DNA of 64,000 nt, taken from assembly GCA_002383485.1 (NCBI GenBank), contig DFYY01000013.1, forward strand, positions 54,146-118,145, in the 5' to 3' direction. A program made the position numbers and the translations under genes. The notes beneath the pieces were generated by a model. It worked only from the letters and a program-made list of their open reading frames with translations. It was not told the origin of the DNA and searched no databases. Shown here piece after piece: positions 32,577 to 42,214 of the stretch. Each line of letters begins with the position of its first letter. The first letter of the stretch is position 1. This DNA comes from Bacteroidales bacterium UBA4070. GTDB lineage: Bacteria > Bacteroidota > Bacteroidia > Bacteroidales > VadinHA17.

Positions 32577-33209
32577 TCACGTCTGTTTTGAAGCATAGAA
32601 ATAGGCTTCATTTTTGTCGGCGTCATCCCACGTGTATACCCTGCGGCCGGCGAAGCTGTTCATGAACCCCATCAATGCCGTATCTCCGGCACACATGGTT
32701 GAATGAACAAAGAGAGTGATTGAGAGAATCCATTTCCACCAGTCCGGAGAGAAGAGGATAAGCGCCGTAAAGGCAGCCGTTATAATAATCAGGGGCGTGA
32801 GCGCAACAATTGAAAATAGCCTCGTCCCGGCAACGAACCTGTGTGCAGTAACGTAAATGATTCCCTGCCTGAGGTCTGCCCCGAACCTTATGTCTTTTGC
32901 CCCTGCGAGCCTGAAGGGGATAAGATGCAATCCCTCATGCACCGGTATGAGGAGCAGCGGAAGCAGTATTATCCCGGTGGCCAGCCCGGCAGCTATTCCC
33001 GGTCCGGCAGAGGGATAATTCAATCCCGGCCAGAACCAGACTGTCAGAAACAACGAAGCACCCGCAATTATCCACACGGAAATCATTGGCAGTGTGGGCC
33101 TTGTAAGATGACCTATGACGAATGGAGCTATTTCTCCGTAGGGCAGTGTCAGTACCTTTTCATAGGCTGAGGAGTCATCCAGCTCTTCGATGCGCGGCGC
33201 AGGTTTCAT
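32577..33209 (-). CDS. DUF3267 membrane protein with HExxH motif
   Basis: A 210-residue protein with four likely transmembrane helices. The HEGLH motif (H91-H95) sits at the end of the second helix, as in site-2-protease-like and DUF3267 proteins, which suggests an intramembrane metallopeptidase. A later SPDWWKWILSITLFVHSTMCAGD segment could supply a third ligand (Asp/His). The cytoplasmic tail ends TWDDADKNEAYFYASK. No substrate is known to me. It is divergent from the DUF4294 gene, each with its own octamer promoter in the 105-base gap. Confidence 0.8.
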   Translation of the reverse strand: MKPAPRIEELDDSSAYEKVLTLPYGEIAPFVIGHLTRPTLPMISVWIIAGASLFLTVWFWPGLNYPSAGPGIAAGLATGIILLPLLLIPVHEGLHLIPFRLAGAKDIRFGADLRQGIIYVTAHRFVAGTRLFSIVALTPLIIITAAFTALILFSPDWWKWILSITLFVHSTMCAGDTALMGFMNSFAGRRVYTWDDADKNEAYFYASKQT

Positions 33210-33216
33210 AATAATT

Positions 33217-33224
33217 CAAAGATA
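33217..33224 (-). promoter_or_regulatory. TAnnTTTG octamer upstream of DUF3267 gene
   Basis: On the minus strand TATCTTTG, ending seven bases before ATG 33209; implies a leaderless or nearly leaderless message. Confidence 0.4.
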
Positions 33225-33297
33225 GCGGATGTCAGTTTAATCCGCGATACCTCTTTTACTTTTAGGGGAGAGTGAACCCTTTGGCACGACAATTGGT

Positions 33298-33305
33298 TAA
33301 ATTTG
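33298..33305 (+). promoter_or_regulatory. TAnnTTTG octamer upstream of DUF4294 gene
   Basis: TAAATTTG, perfect -7 element, nine bases before ATG 33315. A TTTG lies 14 bases upstream, shorter than the usual spacing. Confidence 0.4.
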
Positions 33306-33314
33306 CAGGTGATT

Positions 33315-33926
33315 ATGAAAAGAGTGGTTGTCATACTGCTGTTGGTTCAGCTTTTCCCGGCGGTTTACGGGCAGGAGCAGGACACGGTCCGCTCTGACAC
33401 CGTTCCATCTGTCTTTCATGTACTGAAGACAGCCACCTTTGACGGTCAGACCTACCCGCTTGTTGAACTGAAGGAGATATATGTCTACGGAAAGATGCCG
33501 AGGGGTGTCCGTTTCGACTACAGGAGGCATGCCCGTCTTGTTTACAATGTACGCCGGGTTTATCCCTATGCCCTGATGGTCAGGGATGAGTTCGGCCGCG
33601 TAAACAGGCTGCTTGAGACGATGCCTGACGAGAAGGCTCAGCGCAATTTCATGCAGCAGTATGAGAAGGAGTTGCTCGACAGGTATGAGGGTGACATGCG
33701 AAAGCTGACCTTCACCCAGGGGAAGATACTTATCAAGCTGATTGACAGGGAGACGCAGATTACGTCATATGATCTGATCAGGCAGTATCGCGGGAAACTC
33801 TCTGCCGGATTCTGGCAGGGTATTGCGCGCATCTTCGGCGCGAACCTCAAGTTAAATTATGACGCCAATGGTGACGATTACCTGATAGAGCAGGTAATTC
33901 TTGAGATAGAGGCCGGGCGGCTATGA
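33315..33926 (+). CDS. DUF4294 exported protein
   Basis: A 203-residue protein of the Bacteroidota-specific DUF4294 family, function unknown. ATG 33315 opens a normal signal peptide (VVVILLLVQLFPAVYGQ); a TTG at 33303 is inside the promoter octamer. Mature protein is basic and helical, with family segments FDYRRHARLVYNVRRVYPYA, TFTQGKILIKLIDRET and GFWQGIARIFGANLK. Periplasmic location is expected. Its 3' end overlaps the convergent elbB gene by 6 bases. Confidence 0.88.
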   Translation: MKRVVVILLLVQLFPAVYGQEQDTVRSDTVPSVFHVLKTATFDGQTYPLVELKEIYVYGKMPRGVRFDYRRHARLVYNVRRVYPYALMVRDEFGRVNRLLETMPDEKAQRNFMQQYEKELLDRYEGDMRKLTFTQGKILIKLIDRETQITSYDLIRQYRGKLSAGFWQGIARIFGANLKLNYDANGDDYLIEQVILEIEAGRL

Positions 33927-34580
33927 TGCCTGTTTGCCGGCAAGTTCCATAACAGCCTTAATGACGGCGTCGGTATCGCGGGCGATTTCAGAGAGCGTGG
34001 CATCAAGCATGTAGCAGGGGGCAGTGACAATGCGGTTTTTCCTGTCCACTGTCACCTCTCCGTGCTTTCTTTCCTCATGTTTGCCACCCAGTCTGGTTAT
34101 ATCCGTGGCTGTTTTTCTGTCGTTGCCGATTGTAACGGTCACTTCTCCCAGCACCCTCACAATCAATACCGGTGAGATGCAGAGGGCGCCGATGGGTTTG
34201 CTTGCGCGGTGTGTGGATCGGATAGCCTCTTCAACCACCCTGTCAACATGGCAGTCGGGGCCGTCAAAGGCGTAAGTGCAGAGGTTTTTAGCCACGCCGA
34301 ATCCGCCGGGAAATATCAGGGCATCGAACTCATCAGCCCTGTATTCTGTCAGCGGACTGATATTTCCCCTGGCAATGCGGGCAGCTTCGGTGAGCACATT
34401 TCTTGACTCCTTCATCTCCTCTCCGGTGATATGGTTAATAACGTGGTGCTGTACCACATTCGGGGCAAAGATGCGGTATGTGCCGCCGTTTTTGTCGATG
34501 GCGTACATTGTCATCACGGCTTCATGAATTTCGGCGCCGTCCCTGACGCCGCACCCGGCAAGTACTATAGCAGCTTTCAT
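33921..34580 (-). CDS. elbB: ElbB-type glyoxalase of the DJ-1/PfpI superfamily
   Basis: A 219-residue cytoplasmic protein matching ElbB in length and motifs: VLAGCGVRDGAEIHEAV at the start, DALIFPGGFGVAKNLC in the middle, and the nucleophile elbow C134 in IGALCISPVL. Family members show glyoxalase activity and have been linked genetically to isoprenoid synthesis; the real role may be removal of reactive carbonyls. ispE is also in this window but 22 kb away, so no operon link. A TATCTTTA (34608-34615 on minus strand), one base off the -7 consensus, may be its promoter. Confidence 0.92.
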   Translation of the reverse strand: MKAAIVLAGCGVRDGAEIHEAVMTMYAIDKNGGTYRIFAPNVVQHHVINHITGEEMKESRNVLTEAARIARGNISPLTEYRADEFDALIFPGGFGVAKNLCTYAFDGPDCHVDRVVEEAIRSTHRASKPIGALCISPVLIVRVLGEVTVTIGNDRKTATDITRLGGKHEERKHGEVTVDRKNRIVTAPCYMLDATLSEIARDTDAVIKAVMELAGKQAS

Positions 34581-34682
34581 ATGGAGTTGTTTGAGAGTTC
34601 AGGTATTAAAGATAGTAAAAACAGCGATCATCAGCTGCGCGTTTCGGCCGGGCTATTCTCCTGAAATATGGTGCCTGTTGAT

Positions 34683-36104
34683 CTACAGTCCCTTGCCCTT
34701 AATAATTGTGCCGAGAGTATAGAAAATAATCTTCAGATCGAGAAAGAGGGAGACGTTTTCAAGGTATAGCAGGTCATATGACAGTCTCTCAAGCATTGTA
34801 TCCAGGTCAGAAGCATATCCCAGCTTCACCTGTCCCCAGCAGGTGATGCCGGGTTTTACCGAGAGCACCCTGTTGAACCACGGTGCCCGCTCGCGTATCT
34901 GTTCAATGTAGTGCTGGCGTTCTGGCCGGGGGCCTACAAGTGACATCTCACCCCGGAGGACGTTGAAGAAGTTGGGAATCTCATCAAAGCGGTGTTTACG
35001 CATGAATCTGCCCAGGGGTGTGATCCTCGCGTCACCCTTCACCGCCAGCTGAGGCCCGTCCGATTCGGCATCGTCCTCCATCGACCTGAACTTATAGATC
35101 ATGAAAGGCTTACCGTGCCGGCCGATGCGTTCCTGCCGGAAGATGACCGGTCCTCTTCCGGATATTCTGATCAGTATTGCAAGTACTGCCATCAGGGGTG
35201 ACAGCAGAAGCAGGGCTAGTGCAGCAACGGTGTAGTCAAGCAGCATCTTCACCATATATTGCCACCGGGGCATCTCCCGGTAGGATACTCTCAAAAGAGG
35301 CGTTGCATAGATGGGTCCTGCCTCAACGTGCCCGGAGATGATTCCCCTCATTGACGGCACCGCCTTTACAACCACTTCGCGGTAGCAGATGGTATCGACA
35401 ATATTCTCCACCAAACCGTATTCATCCTCTTCCATTGCCAGTATCACCTCATCGATCTCGTTCTCCTCAATCACCCTGATGATATCATTCACATTCCCGA
35501 GCCAGGCAACATCGCCACTGAGTGGGTGCCTGCCGTTCTCCCTGATACTCAGGTATCCGGTCAGGAGATTCCCTGCCGGTATCTTTTCACCCCTGATTTC
35601 GCTTACCAGTCGCTCAGCCTTCTGCCTGCTGCCGACTATCAGTGTTCTGAACCCTGCTATATGACGATGGATCCTTCCCGAGACTATCGAAGTAATTATC
35701 AGGCGCGGAATATATGTCAGTATGAATTCCAGCAGCAAGAGCGCGAAAAAGGAGTTGTAATAGGTTGAATAGCTGCCCACTGCATCATCCAGTATGAGCA
35801 CAAAGAAGAGCACAACCACTGCCGCCAGTGTTATTACAACTGATTTTCCGAATTCCAAAAGGCGCGAACGACGAAGAGGATCTGAGTAAAATCCGGCCAT
35901 CGCGAAGGCGAATAGAAAGAAGAGCGGGATAAGCGAGATGCCGAGCCAGAACTTGTATCCGAGCTCCATCCGGAAGTATTCACCGTATAACCTGGTCTCG
36001 ATGAAGTATTTGCGGAAAAGGTAGAAAAGGCCCCACGCGACTGATGAGCCGGCGAAATCGGCTAAAATGTAGGTAAGTGTTATGCGGCGCGCAAATTTTT
36101 TCAT
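34683..36104 (-). CDS. Polyprenyl-phosphate sugar-phosphate transferase (exopolysaccharide initiation)
   Basis: Transfers a sugar-1-phosphate from a nucleotide sugar to undecaprenyl phosphate, the first step of exopolysaccharide or O-antigen synthesis. The 473 residues hold four N-terminal transmembrane helices, a Rossmann-like central domain (FRTLIVGSRQKAERLV) and the catalytic C-terminal sugar-transferase domain after a membrane helix: RQERIGRHGKPFMIYKFRSM, RFDEIPNFFNVLRGEMSLVG and PRPERQHY with the conserved acidic pair. This is the WbaP/CpsE-like layout. No other polysaccharide genes sit next to it. Its start is 60 bases from the divergent pcm start. Confidence 0.92.
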   Translation of the reverse strand: MKKFARRITLTYILADFAGSSVAWGLFYLFRKYFIETRLYGEYFRMELGYKFWLGISLIPLFFLFAFAMAGFYSDPLRRSRLLEFGKSVVITLAAVVVLFFVLILDDAVGSYSTYYNSFFALLLLEFILTYIPRLIITSIVSGRIHRHIAGFRTLIVGSRQKAERLVSEIRGEKIPAGNLLTGYLSIRENGRHPLSGDVAWLGNVNDIIRVIEENEIDEVILAMEEDEYGLVENIVDTICYREVVVKAVPSMRGIISGHVEAGPIYATPLLRVSYREMPRWQYMVKMLLDYTVAALALLLLSPLMAVLAILIRISGRGPVIFRQERIGRHGKPFMIYKFRSMEDDAESDGPQLAVKGDARITPLGRFMRKHRFDEIPNFFNVLRGEMSLVGPRPERQHYIEQIRERAPWFNRVLSVKPGITCWGQVKLGYASDLDTMLERLSYDLLYLENVSLFLDLKIIFYTLGTIIKGKGL

Positions 36105-36163
36105 TCCGTTTCGCAGGAGATATGCAAAGATATCCGTTATTTTTAGACCAAATTCATGATGTG

Positions 36164-36826
36164 ATGATTGAAGAGTCCTTTGAGGCGAAAGGCAAGAGAA
36201 AAAGATTGATTGAGGAACTGCGCAGCAAGGGGATCAGTGATGAAAGGGTCCTGGAGGCGATGGGCAGGGTGCAGCGCCATCTTTTCATGGATGATGCGTT
36301 CCTCCGGCATGCATACCAGGACAAGGCTTTCCCGATAGCGGCAGGTCAGACCATTTCCCAGCCATACACTGTTGCCGTCCAGACCATTCTGCTTAATGTC
36401 AGCAAAAGGGATAAGGTGCTGGAGATTGGCACCGGCTCCGGGTATCAGGCTGCGGTACTGGCCGAGATGGGGGTGAAGGTCTACACTATCGAAAGGCAGC
36501 GGGAGCTCTACCGCAAGGCACAGATTATCCTTAATGAGATGGGCTACAGGATCCATTTTTTCCTGGGTGACGGTTATGAAGGTCAGCCGCATTACGGGCC
36601 TTATGACGGCATTATCATTACTGCAGCCACGGCCGAGGTGCCGGAAAAACTCCTGAAGCAGCTGCGTATCGGCGGCAGGCTGGTTGTGCCCCGGGGGGAG
36701 CGTGACCTGCAGGTGATGACGCTATTTGTACGGCGTGGCGAGGATGACTATGAGATATCCAACCACGGTAACTTTGTATTTGTACCGATGCTTAAAGGCA
36801 TAGCAAACAATAACGAAAGAGATTGA
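36164..36826 (+). CDS. pcm: Protein-L-isoaspartate O-methyltransferase
   Basis: Methylates isoaspartyl residues in aged proteins so they can revert. From ATG 36164 the length is 220 residues, normal for Pcm, and the N-terminus FEAKGKRKRLIEELRSKG aligns with the family start; ATGs at 36077 and 36122 would add 29 or 14 atypical residues and the first lies inside the divergent gene. Motifs: QTISQPYTVA (substrate loop), VLEIGTGSGYQAAVLAEMG (SAM motif I), and GRLVVPRGERDLQVM. The MBL hydrolase gene follows after 4 bases, so the two form an operon. Confidence 0.94.
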   Translation: MIEESFEAKGKRKRLIEELRSKGISDERVLEAMGRVQRHLFMDDAFLRHAYQDKAFPIAAGQTISQPYTVAVQTILLNVSKRDKVLEIGTGSGYQAAVLAEMGVKVYTIERQRELYRKAQIILNEMGYRIHFFLGDGYEGQPHYGPYDGIIITAATAEVPEKLLKQLRIGGRLVVPRGERDLQVMTLFVRRGEDDYEISNHGNFVFVPMLKGIANNNERD

Positions 36827-36830
36827 CTGC

Positions 36831-37466
36831 ATGAAGATATTCAGGGGAGTATTCTCTCCCATACAGGTTAACACCTACATTATTACCGGCAATGACCGGG
36901 AGTGCATAGTAATAGACTGCGGCTGCTACGGTGAAGAAGAGGAGAAGAGGCTGGAGGAGATGCTCTCCTCGCGCGGTCTGACACCTGTGATGCTACTCGG
37001 CACTCACTGTCACCTTGACCATGTTTTTGGCAACAGGTTCATGCTGGAGAGGTACGGTCTGAGATCATGGTTCCATGAGGGCGACAGGCCCAACTACCTG
37101 AACGCACCCAAACACTCTCTGATGTTCGGCCTCCCGATGGAAGCACCACCGGATCCGGAGGGATTTATTACAGACGGGCAGGAGATATCGGCGGCCGGAG
37201 TGACTCTGAAGGTTATTGCCGTTCCGGGGCATTCCCCTGGAGGCATTGCATTCTGGTCCGGAGCTGACGGCGTGGTATTTACCGGCGATGCCCTGTTTGC
37301 GGGAAGTGTCGGAAGGTCAGACCTGCCCGGGGGCGACCATGAACAGCTCATGGAAAACATCCGTGAGCGGCTCTTCACACTTCCGCCTGAAACGGTGGTC
37401 TATCCCGGTCACGGTCCTGACACAACCATACGTCAGGAGATCGATACCAATCCCTTTTTCTCCTGA
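36831..37466 (+). CDS. MBL-fold hydrolase, glyoxalase II-like
   Basis: A 211-residue metallo-beta-lactamase-fold hydrolase with both metal sites: H59, H61, D63, H64 in GTHCHLDHVFG, then VPGHSPGGIAF, FTGDALFAGSVGR and the C-terminal YPGHGPDTTIRQE. The residue pattern fits the glyoxalase-II-like subfamily that hydrolyses thioesters, but it lacks the long C-terminal helical domain of true GloB, so substrate is uncertain. Translation is probably coupled to pcm just upstream. Confidence 0.88.
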   Translation: MKIFRGVFSPIQVNTYIITGNDRECIVIDCGCYGEEEEKRLEEMLSSRGLTPVMLLGTHCHLDHVFGNRFMLERYGLRSWFHEGDRPNYLNAPKHSLMFGLPMEAPPDPEGFITDGQEISAAGVTLKVIAVPGHSPGGIAFWSGADGVVFTGDALFAGSVGRSDLPGGDHEQLMENIRERLFTLPPETVVYPGHGPDTTIRQEIDTNPFFS

Positions 37467-37551
37467 AACATGATGAATATGCTTTTTTTTGTTCTTCGCT
37501 TTGTGCTAATTTCGCCCTGACCTCTGAAGAGAAAATTTAACCAATCACAAT

Positions 37552-40449
37552 ATGACATCAGATCGTTTTGTTAACCGTCACATCGGTCCCCGCGACAGCG
37601 ATGCAGCGGAGATGTGCAAGGCCATTGGCGTTGATACTCCCGAACAGCTTATTGACCAGACAGTACCTGCATCAATCAGGCTCAGTAAGCCGCTGAACCT
37701 GCCTCCCGCGATGAGCGAGTATGAATACCTGGCTCATATCAGGGAGCTTGGCAAGTGCAACAAGCTGTTCCGTTCGTTCATCGGACAGGGATACTACGGC
37801 GTGGCAACGCTGCCCGTAATAATACGCAACGTATTGGAGAACCCTGCATGGTATACCTCATATACTCCCTACCAGGCGGAAATCTCGCAGGGCAGGCTTG
37901 AGGCGCTGCTGAATTTCCAGACGATGGTCTCCAGCCTGACGGCGATGGATATTGCCAATGCTTCGCTGCTGGATGAGTCGACGGCTGCCGCCGAGGCTAT
38001 GATCATGATGTACAACGCACGCTCGCGGGATAAGGTAAAGGCTGGTGCGAACCTTTTCCTGGTTGACAATTCGGTATTCAAACAGACGCGGGATGTGCTT
38101 ATTACCCGCGCGGCTCCTCTGGATATTGATATTCAGTTTATTGATTATACTCAGTTTGAACCGGATTCACGGTTATTCGGTGTACTTGTGCAGTATCCCT
38201 CGGCAAACGGTGAGATACGTGATTACCGTGAGTTGGTTGAGAAGGTTCACGGTGCGGGAGCGTTTGTGGCCGTGGGGGCTGACCTGATGAGCCTGACCCT
38301 GCTCACTCCTCCGGGAGAATGGGGTGCTGACATCGTCTTCGGTTCCAACCAGAGGTTCGGCCTGCCGATGAGCTATGGCGGTCCGCATGCGGGCTTCTTC
38401 GCCACCAGGGACGAGATGAAACGCAATATGCCGGGACGTCTTATCGGCGTCTCGGTTGACGCGCACGGCAACCAGGCGCTGCGCATGGCGCTGCAGACCC
38501 GCGAGCAGCATATCAAGCGTGAACGGGCCACCTCGAATATCTGTACTGCGCAGGCTCTTCTTGCCACCATGTCAGGGATGTACGCACAGTATCACGGTCC
38601 TGAGGGACTGAAAAGCATTGCCCGTCACATCTTCTCATCCGCATGCACCCTGGCCGGAGCGCTGAAGAAGCTGGGATACACAATCAGGCATGAGCAGTTC
38701 TTTGATACGATAAGGGTACAGGCGGTCACCGGGGTTACTGCGGACATGATTGAGAAGATCGCGCTCAGCAGGGGGATCAACCTCTGGTACCCGTGCGCCA
38801 ACTGCGCGGTGATAAGCACTGATGAGGTGACTACCCTTAAGGAGATAAATGATATTATCAGGATCTTCGCCGAGGCTGCAGGGAAGAATGCTGAAGAGGT
38901 CACTTCGCTCTGCGACTGCTTCTGCGTTGACGAGAAGTTTCACCGCAAGTCGGCATTCCTGCAGGAACGCACTTTTAACAGCTATCACAGCGAGACTGAC
39001 ATGATGCGTTACATCAAGATGCTTGAGCGCAAGGACTTCTCGCTGGCCAACGGCATGATTCCGCTGGGATCGTGCACCATGAAGCTCAACCCGGCCGCTT
39101 CGATGTTTGCCATGAGCTGGCCGGAGTTTGGTGGTATACATCCGTTTGTGCCGGCTGACCAGGCTGCAGGATACCAAAAGGTGATGGAGGAACTTGGCGA
39201 GGCGCTGAAGGAGATCACCGGCTTTGATGCCGTCTCGTTCCAGCCCAACTCGGGCGCAGCTGGCGAATATGCAGGCCTGATGGTTATCAGGCAGTACCAT
39301 ATCAGCAGGAATGAAGGGCACCGCGATGTGGCACTTATACCTTCATCAGCTCACGGCACCAACCCAGCCAGCGCCGCCATGGCGGGCATGAAAGTGGTGG
39401 TTGTGGAGTGCGACGAGAACGGCAACATCAGCGTTGAGGACCTTAAGAAGAAAGCGGTTGAGCACCGTGACAATCTCAGCTCTGCAATGATAACCTATCC
39501 TTCCACACATGGCGTATTTGAGGAGGCTATTGTGGAGATGATAAAGATAGTGCATGAGAACGGCGGTCTGGTTTATATGGATGGCGCCAACATGAATGCC
39601 CAGGTGGGGCTGACAAGCCCGGGACACATCGGGGCAGACGTGTGTCACCTCAATCTGCACAAGACATTTGCCATACCTCACGGTGGCGGAGGACCGGGCA
39701 TGGGGCCCATCCTATGCAACACGAAGCTGGCAGAGTTCCTGCCGTCGCATCCGGTGGTGAAAACCGGTGGCAGTCACGGCATCACCGCGGTTGCCGGTGC
39801 ACCGTTCGGAAGTGCTCATGTTCTGACAATCAGTCACGCCTATGTGATGATGCTGGGCGCTGAGGGCCTGACTAAGTCGACCGTCTTTGCCATTCTCAAT
39901 GCCAACTATATCTCCGCGAAGCTCAGCGGTATGTACCAGGTGCTCTATACCGGAGCCAACGGCCGGTGTGCACATGAGATGATACTCGACTGCAGGGGCT
40001 TCAAGGACTCGGGAGTAGATGAGTCCGACATCGCCAAGAGGCTGATGGATTACGGTTTCCATGCTCCCACGTTGTCGTTCCCGGTTCACGGAACACTTAT
40101 GGTGGAGCCGACAGAGTCAGAGCCGAAGGCTGAGCTCGACAGGCTCATCGATGCAATGAAGAACATCTGGAGGGAGATAGATGAGGTCCGCAAGGGTGAG
40201 GCCGATAAGGTTGATAATGTGCTTAAGAATGCGCCTCATACTGCTGCCGCAGTAATCTCGGACGGATGGAAGCATGCCTATCCGCGTGAGAAGGCTGCGT
40301 TCCCGCTGCCGTGGGTAGTTGAGAACAAGTTCTGGCCGACTGTGGGCAGGGTGGATAACGGTTATGGTGACCGTAACCTTGTCTGCACATGTGCTCCGAT
40401 TGACTCGTACAGGTTTGATATGCTGGAGTCAGGCAGTAAGCAACTGTGA
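37552..40449 (+). CDS. gcvP: Glycine dehydrogenase (decarboxylating), P-protein
   Basis: PLP enzyme that decarboxylates glycine and passes the aminomethyl group to lipoyl-GcvH. The 965 residues are a fused homodimeric-type P-protein with both halves. The PLP lysine is K704 in NLHKTFAIPHGGGGPG; GSCTMKLNPAA and the substrate loop SAHGTNPASAAM are present. GcvH and GcvT are not in the window, so the system is split. Together with fhs it ties into one-carbon folate flux. Upstream, TAATTTCG (37507-37514) is one base off the -7 consensus. Confidence 0.97.
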   Translation: MTSDRFVNRHIGPRDSDAAEMCKAIGVDTPEQLIDQTVPASIRLSKPLNLPPAMSEYEYLAHIRELGKCNKLFRSFIGQGYYGVATLPVIIRNVLENPAWYTSYTPYQAEISQGRLEALLNFQTMVSSLTAMDIANASLLDESTAAAEAMIMMYNARSRDKVKAGANLFLVDNSVFKQTRDVLITRAAPLDIDIQFIDYTQFEPDSRLFGVLVQYPSANGEIRDYRELVEKVHGAGAFVAVGADLMSLTLLTPPGEWGADIVFGSNQRFGLPMSYGGPHAGFFATRDEMKRNMPGRLIGVSVDAHGNQALRMALQTREQHIKRERATSNICTAQALLATMSGMYAQYHGPEGLKSIARHIFSSACTLAGALKKLGYTIRHEQFFDTIRVQAVTGVTADMIEKIALSRGINLWYPCANCAVISTDEVTTLKEINDIIRIFAEAAGKNAEEVTSLCDCFCVDEKFHRKSAFLQERTFNSYHSETDMMRYIKMLERKDFSLANGMIPLGSCTMKLNPAASMFAMSWPEFGGIHPFVPADQAAGYQKVMEELGEALKEITGFDAVSFQPNSGAAGEYAGLMVIRQYHISRNEGHRDVALIPSSAHGTNPASAAMAGMKVVVVECDENGNISVEDLKKKAVEHRDNLSSAMITYPSTHGVFEEAIVEMIKIVHENGGLVYMDGANMNAQVGLTSPGHIGADVCHLNLHKTFAIPHGGGGPGMGPILCNTKLAEFLPSHPVVKTGGSHGITAVAGAPFGSAHVLTISHAYVMMLGAEGLTKSTVFAILNANYISAKLSGMYQVLYTGANGRCAHEMILDCRGFKDSGVDESDIAKRLMDYGFHAPTLSFPVHGTLMVEPTESEPKAELDRLIDAMKNIWREIDEVRKGEADKVDNVLKNAPHTAAAVISDGWKHAYPREKAAFPLPWVVENKFWPTVGRVDNGYGDRNLVCTCAPIDSYRFDMLESGSKQL

Positions 40450-40481
40450 GGTCGGCAGTCAGAATTGTAAATAACTGACTA

Positions 40482-41450
40482 TCAGAACAGATCTTCAATA
40501 ACCATTGAATAAAGATCTGTCTGGCTGATGCCGAATACGGCAGCCTGACGGGGGATGATGCTCTCGGGTGTCATCCCGGGGATTGTATTTATCTCAAGGA
40601 ATTGAGGGCCCTCTTCAGTGACGATAAAATCGACCCGCACGATACCACGGCATCCAAGTATATCATAAATCTCCGATGAGAGCTCCTGTATCCGTGAAGT
40701 GATCTCCTCCGGGACCCTGGCAGGAGTGATCTCGTCTGACAGCCCTTCGGTGTATTTAGCTTCATAATCAAAGAATTCCTTTTTGGGAACCACCTCTGTC
40801 ACCGGCATTATAATCTTTTTCTGCCGTGTCTTTACTACACCACAAGCCACCTCGGTACCTTTCATGAACGATTCAACCAGCACCTCGTGGCCTTCGGCGA
40901 ATGCCTTTTCCACCGCGATATCGAAATCAGCCAGTTCCTTGACCTTGGTTACGCCAAAGCTTGATCCGCTGGCGTTTGGCTTCACGAAACAGGGAAGGCC
41001 TATCTGATTGACGATTGCGGGTGCGTCATACTGTTGTCCCTTTCTGATGAGAAGGCCTCCGGTCATCGGTATGCCGTACTCGTTCAGGTAGAGCTTGCAG
41101 GCCTGTTTGTTGAATGTCAGGGCTGAGACGAAAGCATCGCAACTGGTATAAGGTATGCCGGTCATGTCAAAGTAGCCCTGCAGAAGGCCGTTCTCGCCGG
41201 GATTCCCGTGAATGGCGATGAAGGCAGCGTCGAACCGTATCCGCTGATCATCCAGAACCAGGGTGAAGTCGTTTTTGTCAATCCTGAAAACCCTCCCCTT
41301 TGGGTCTTCCCAGTACCAGTCGGTACCCCTGACGGTGATGATGTAGGTTTCGTACTTTCCGTTAAGGGCTGTCTCAACGCCCCTGGCGCTGAGGACGGAG
41401 ACGGGGTATTCAGATGAGTTTCCTCCCGCGACGATGGCAATGGTTCTCAT
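40482..41450 (-). CDS. ddl: D-alanine-D-alanine ligase
   Basis: ATP-grasp ligase making D-Ala-D-Ala for peptidoglycan. It has 322 residues. Motifs: VAGGNSSEYPVSVLSA at the N-terminus, IHGNPGENGLLQGYFD, FVKPNASGSSFGVTKVK (ATP grasp), and the C-terminal metal ligands in RVDFIVTEEGPQFLEINTIPG. EINTIPGMTPES is the expected D-alanine pocket. In related genomes ddl, an rluD-like gene and a PASTA gene often sit together; here the LemA/TPM block (41605-43953) lies between ddl and the others. Upstream TAATTTCG on the minus strand near 41480 is a near-consensus -7 element. Confidence 0.96.
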   Translation of the reverse strand: MRTIAIVAGGNSSEYPVSVLSARGVETALNGKYETYIITVRGTDWYWEDPKGRVFRIDKNDFTLVLDDQRIRFDAAFIAIHGNPGENGLLQGYFDMTGIPYTSCDAFVSALTFNKQACKLYLNEYGIPMTGGLLIRKGQQYDAPAIVNQIGLPCFVKPNASGSSFGVTKVKELADFDIAVEKAFAEGHEVLVESFMKGTEVACGVVKTRQKKIIMPVTEVVPKKEFFDYEAKYTEGLSDEITPARVPEEITSRIQELSSEIYDILGCRGIVRVDFIVTEEGPQFLEINTIPGMTPESIIPRQAAVFGISQTDLYSMVIEDLF

Positions 41451-41572
41451 GATTGGTGAAATTTTGCACGAAATTACTACATTTCATTATGTGTTGAGTC
41501 ACAAGTCAGAAAAACAAATTGATCTTGCATCAAAGCGGTTGCATAATGCGTCTTTACGAATAGAATTTTATT

Positions 41573-41580
41573 TATTTTTG
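41573..41580 (+). promoter_or_regulatory. TAnnTTTG promoter element of lemA operon
   Basis: TATTTTTG, perfect -7 element, 24 bases before ATG 41605, in an AT-rich stretch with TTTA about 16 bases upstream. Confidence 0.5.
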
Positions 41581-41604
41581 AACTCAAATCAAACAGAGAG
41601 TAAA

Positions 41605-42204
41605 ATGAAAAAAGGTATTAGCGGACTTGTTGTGCTTATTATCATTGTTGTTGTCATTCTCCTCATTGTATCGTGGGGTGTAGGCATTTACAACAAGATT
41701 GTTCCCATGAATGAAAAGGTAGCCACTGAATGGAGCAATGTGGAGACCCAGTACCAGCGTCGTGCTGACCTGATTCCCAACTTTGTGAACACGGTAAAGG
41801 GTGCTGCCGAGTTTGAGCAGGAGACTCTTACCAGGGTTATTGAGGCAAGGGCCAGGGCCACCTCGGTCACCGTTGATCCTTCAAATATAACTCCTGAGCA
41901 GCTTCAGCAGTTCCAGGCTGCGCAGGGCGAAGTAAGCTCGGCTCTCCAGCGCCTGATGGTGGTTGTGGAGAGGTATCCCGAACTGAAGGCCACGCAGAAT
42001 TTCCGTGACCTGCAGGTGGAGCTTGAGGGTACCGAGAACAGGATCGCCGTTGCGAGAAACAACTTTAATGATGCAGCGCGTCTTTACAATACATTCATTA
42101 AGCAGTTCCCGAACAACCTGATTGCTTCATTCACGAAGTTCAACGAGAGGCCTTACTTTGAGGCGCAGGAGGGTACCGATGTAGCTCCGAAGGTGGAGTT
42201 CTGA
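41605..42204 (+). CDS. lemA: LemA family membrane-anchored protein
   Basis: A 199-residue LemA protein: one N-terminal transmembrane helix (LVVLIIIVVVILLIVSWGVG) and an extracytoplasmic helical bundle. Family text includes YNKIVPMNEKVATEWSNVET, RRADLIPNFVNTVKG and LVVVERYPELKATQNF. The molecular function of LemA is unknown. ATG 41605 is chosen since the longer in-frame start at 41434 runs through the promoter and the ddl start. It is followed by two TPM-domain genes with 10-base and -4-base spacings, the usual LemA-TPM set. Confidence 0.93.
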   Translation: MKKGISGLVVLIIIVVVILLIVSWGVGIYNKIVPMNEKVATEWSNVETQYQRRADLIPNFVNTVKGAAEFEQETLTRVIEARARATSVTVDPSNITPEQLQQFQAAQGEVSSALQRLMVVVERYPELKATQNFRDLQVELEGTENRIAVARNNFNDAARLYNTFIKQFPNNLIASFTKFNERPYFEAQEGTDVAPKVEF

Positions 42205-42214
42205 CGCTTATCTG

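Noticed and set aside
33298..33314. TTG 33303 as start of the DUF4294 gene
   Set aside because: It lies within a perfect promoter octamer, and ATG 33315 gives a clean signal peptide.
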